NCBI GenBank assembly: GCA_964436345.1
Contig: CAYTCC010000075.1
Location: 1 to 6,962, forward strand
Length of the DNA: 6,962 nucleotides
Origin: GCA-002694895 sp964436345
Lineage (GTDB): Bacteria; Chloroflexota; Dehalococcoidia; Lucifugimonadales; GCA-002694895
Direction of reading: 5' to 3'
The notes under the pieces are model-generated. The model searched no databases. It saw only the letters and a program-made list of their open reading frames with translations, and had not been told where the DNA came from. Shown here in pieces: positions 5,947 to 6,962 of the stretch (positions within the stretch are counted from its first letter, which is position 1; the number at the start of each line of letters is the position of its first letter). The translations under genes were made by a program, and so were the position numbers.

Positions 5947-6962
5947 TAAGTAATGAAATAGTAGGCGCAGCAAAAATTAAAGTGGTAGGTGTTGGCGGAG
6001 GGGGATGTAATGCTATTACAAGAATGTACAAAGAACGTTTAGTCGGAGTTGATTATCTTGCGCTAAACACAGATGCACAATCATTATTAGGATTAGATAT
6101 ACCTACCAGTATAAGAATAGGAGAAAAATTAACAAAAGGACAAGGGGTCGGTGGTGATCCTTCCAAAGGTACAGCTTCGGCTGAAGAATCAGAAGCTGAA
6201 ATACAACAACACTTATTAGGAGCTGATATGATTTTTATTGCAGCTGGAATGGGGGGAGGTACAGGAACAGGTGCTGCTCCAATTGTTGCAAAAATTGCTA
6301 AAGAATCAGGAGCTCTAGTAGTGGGTGTAGTTACCAAACCTTTTGCATTTGAAGGTGCTAGAAGAGCTGAAGTAGCTGATGAAGGCATAAACGAATTAAG
6401 AAAACATTGTGATACTTTATTAGCTATTCCAAATGAAAGATTAAATATCATATGTGAAGAAGAAATCACAACAGAAAATGCATTCAGAATGGCTGATGAT
6501 GTTCTTAGGATTGGAGTGCAATCCATAGCTGAGGTTGTAACAACTCGGGGAGAAATAAACACAGATTTTGCTGATGTAAATGCTATTATGAGAAATGCTG
6601 GACCAGCTTGGATGTCAATTGGTTATGGAGCTGGAGAAGATCGAGCAATTGAAGCTGTAAGGCAAGCACTATCAAATCCATTGTTAGATATAAATATAGA
6701 TGGCGCAACTGGTGTTTTATTTAATATTGTAGGTGGTTCAGATTTGAAATTATCTGAATTAGAAATAGCAGCCCAAGAAATAAATCAACTAGCTGATCCT
6801 AAAGTAAATATGATCTTTGGAATGGGAACAGATGAGAAAATGAATAGTGAAATAAGGGTAACTATTATAGCTACAGGATTTGACACGCCGGAATCATTAA
6901 GCATAATAGAAGATGATTACGAAGATTACATAGAAGGAATGGATGAGCAGGAGACAGAAGGA
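5943..6962 (+). CDS. ftsZ: Cell division protein FtsZ, partial at the 3' end
   Basis: FtsZ is the tubulin-like GTPase that polymerises into the cytokinetic ring. The frame is open for 340 codons from ATG to the window edge with no stop. Visible motifs are the GTP-binding KVVGVGGGGCNA (13-24), NTDAQSL (42-48), the tubulin signature GGGTGTG (104-110) within AAGMGGGTGTGAAP, TKPFAFEG (131-138), and the T7 catalytic loop NTDFADVNAIM (206-216), whose Asp208 and Asp211 complete the neighbouring subunit's GTPase site. The C-terminal domain reaches IFGMGTDEKMNSEIRVT and IATGF, so the globular fold is complete. The last visible residues (DDYEDY, DEQETE) are strongly acidic and start the disordered linker. 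The C-terminal peptide that binds FtsA lies beyond the window. Glu204 before INTDFAD replaces the hydrophobic residue seen in E. coli (GLMNVDFAD). The identity is certain. Confidence 0.98.
   Translation, partial: MISNEIVGAAKIKVVGVGGGGCNAITRMYKERLVGVDYLALNTDAQSLLGLDIPTSIRIGEKLTKGQGVGGDPSKGTASAEESEAEIQQHLLGADMIFIAAGMGGGTGTGAAPIVAKIAKESGALVVGVVTKPFAFEGARRAEVADEGINELRKHCDTLLAIPNERLNIICEEEITTENAFRMADDVLRIGVQSIAEVVTTRGEINTDFADVNAIMRNAGPAWMSIGYGAGEDRAIEAVRQALSNPLLDINIDGATGVLFNIVGGSDLKLSELEIAAQEINQLADPKVNMIFGMGTDEKMNSEIRVTIIATGFDTPESLSIIEDDYEDYIEGMDEQETEG

Noticed and set aside
6053..6562. Long open frame (169 codons) on the minus strand, opposite ftsZ
   Set aside because: It lies wholly inside the unmistakable ftsZ coding frame, has low-complexity Ser/Ala/Pro-rich content typical of an antisense shadow, and has no recognisable domain.
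1..6962. CRISPR array, tRNA or rRNA gene, insertion sequence, defence or toxin-antitoxin genes
   Set aside because: No direct-repeat array, cloverleaf, transposase motif or terminal repeats were seen; the window is filled by nine housekeeping genes with gaps of at most 117 bp.

Overview
This A+T-rich window holds nine protein genes and ordinary bacterial housekeeping content. There is no sign of a mobile element, a CRISPR array or an RNA gene. All intergenic gaps are short (0 to 117 bp). The compact layout and low G+C suggest a small, streamlined genome. The FtsZ and Mrp sequence style, and a division cluster without peptidoglycan genes, fit an A+T-rich Chloroflexota lineage (Dehalococcoidia/SAR202-like). 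That placement is an inference by eye and is low confidence.

Layout. Region 1 (1-1973, plus strand): the 3' end of uvrB (nucleotide excision repair), a small MIP18-family (DUF59) Fe-S assembly protein, and an Mrp/NBP35-type P-loop ATPase. The last two are a natural functional pair for Fe-S cluster delivery and are often fused in one polypeptide, but here they are separate. Region 2 (1976-3579, minus strand): mogA, trmD and rplS, transcribed in that order, covering molybdopterin adenylylation, tRNA m1G37 methylation and ribosomal protein L19. Region 3 (3697-6962, plus strand): rsmH, ftsA and ftsZ, covering 16S rRNA m4C1402 methylation and the cell-division core. rsmH abuts ftsA with no gap, and ftsA overlaps ftsZ by ATGA. 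ftsZ runs off the window.

The mrp and rplS stop codons face each other only 2 bp apart. mogA and rsmH diverge from a 117-bp control region that carries a perfect 9-bp dyad (CTTGCAAAT-N10-ATTTGCAAG), a TATAAT box and a strong ribosome binding site for mogA. A second inverted repeat, with perfect 16-bp arms, nearly fills the gap between uvrB and the MIP18 gene.

Points worth a second look: the division cluster is reduced to rsmH-ftsA-ftsZ with no mur, ftsI, ftsW or ftsQ genes; the Mrp ATPase lacks the family's usual CPxC Fe-S ligands; rsmH starts at TTG just after a three-codon ATG mini-ORF in the same frame; trmD lacks its usual rimM/rpsP neighbours. I found no convincing evidence of a wholly new system.
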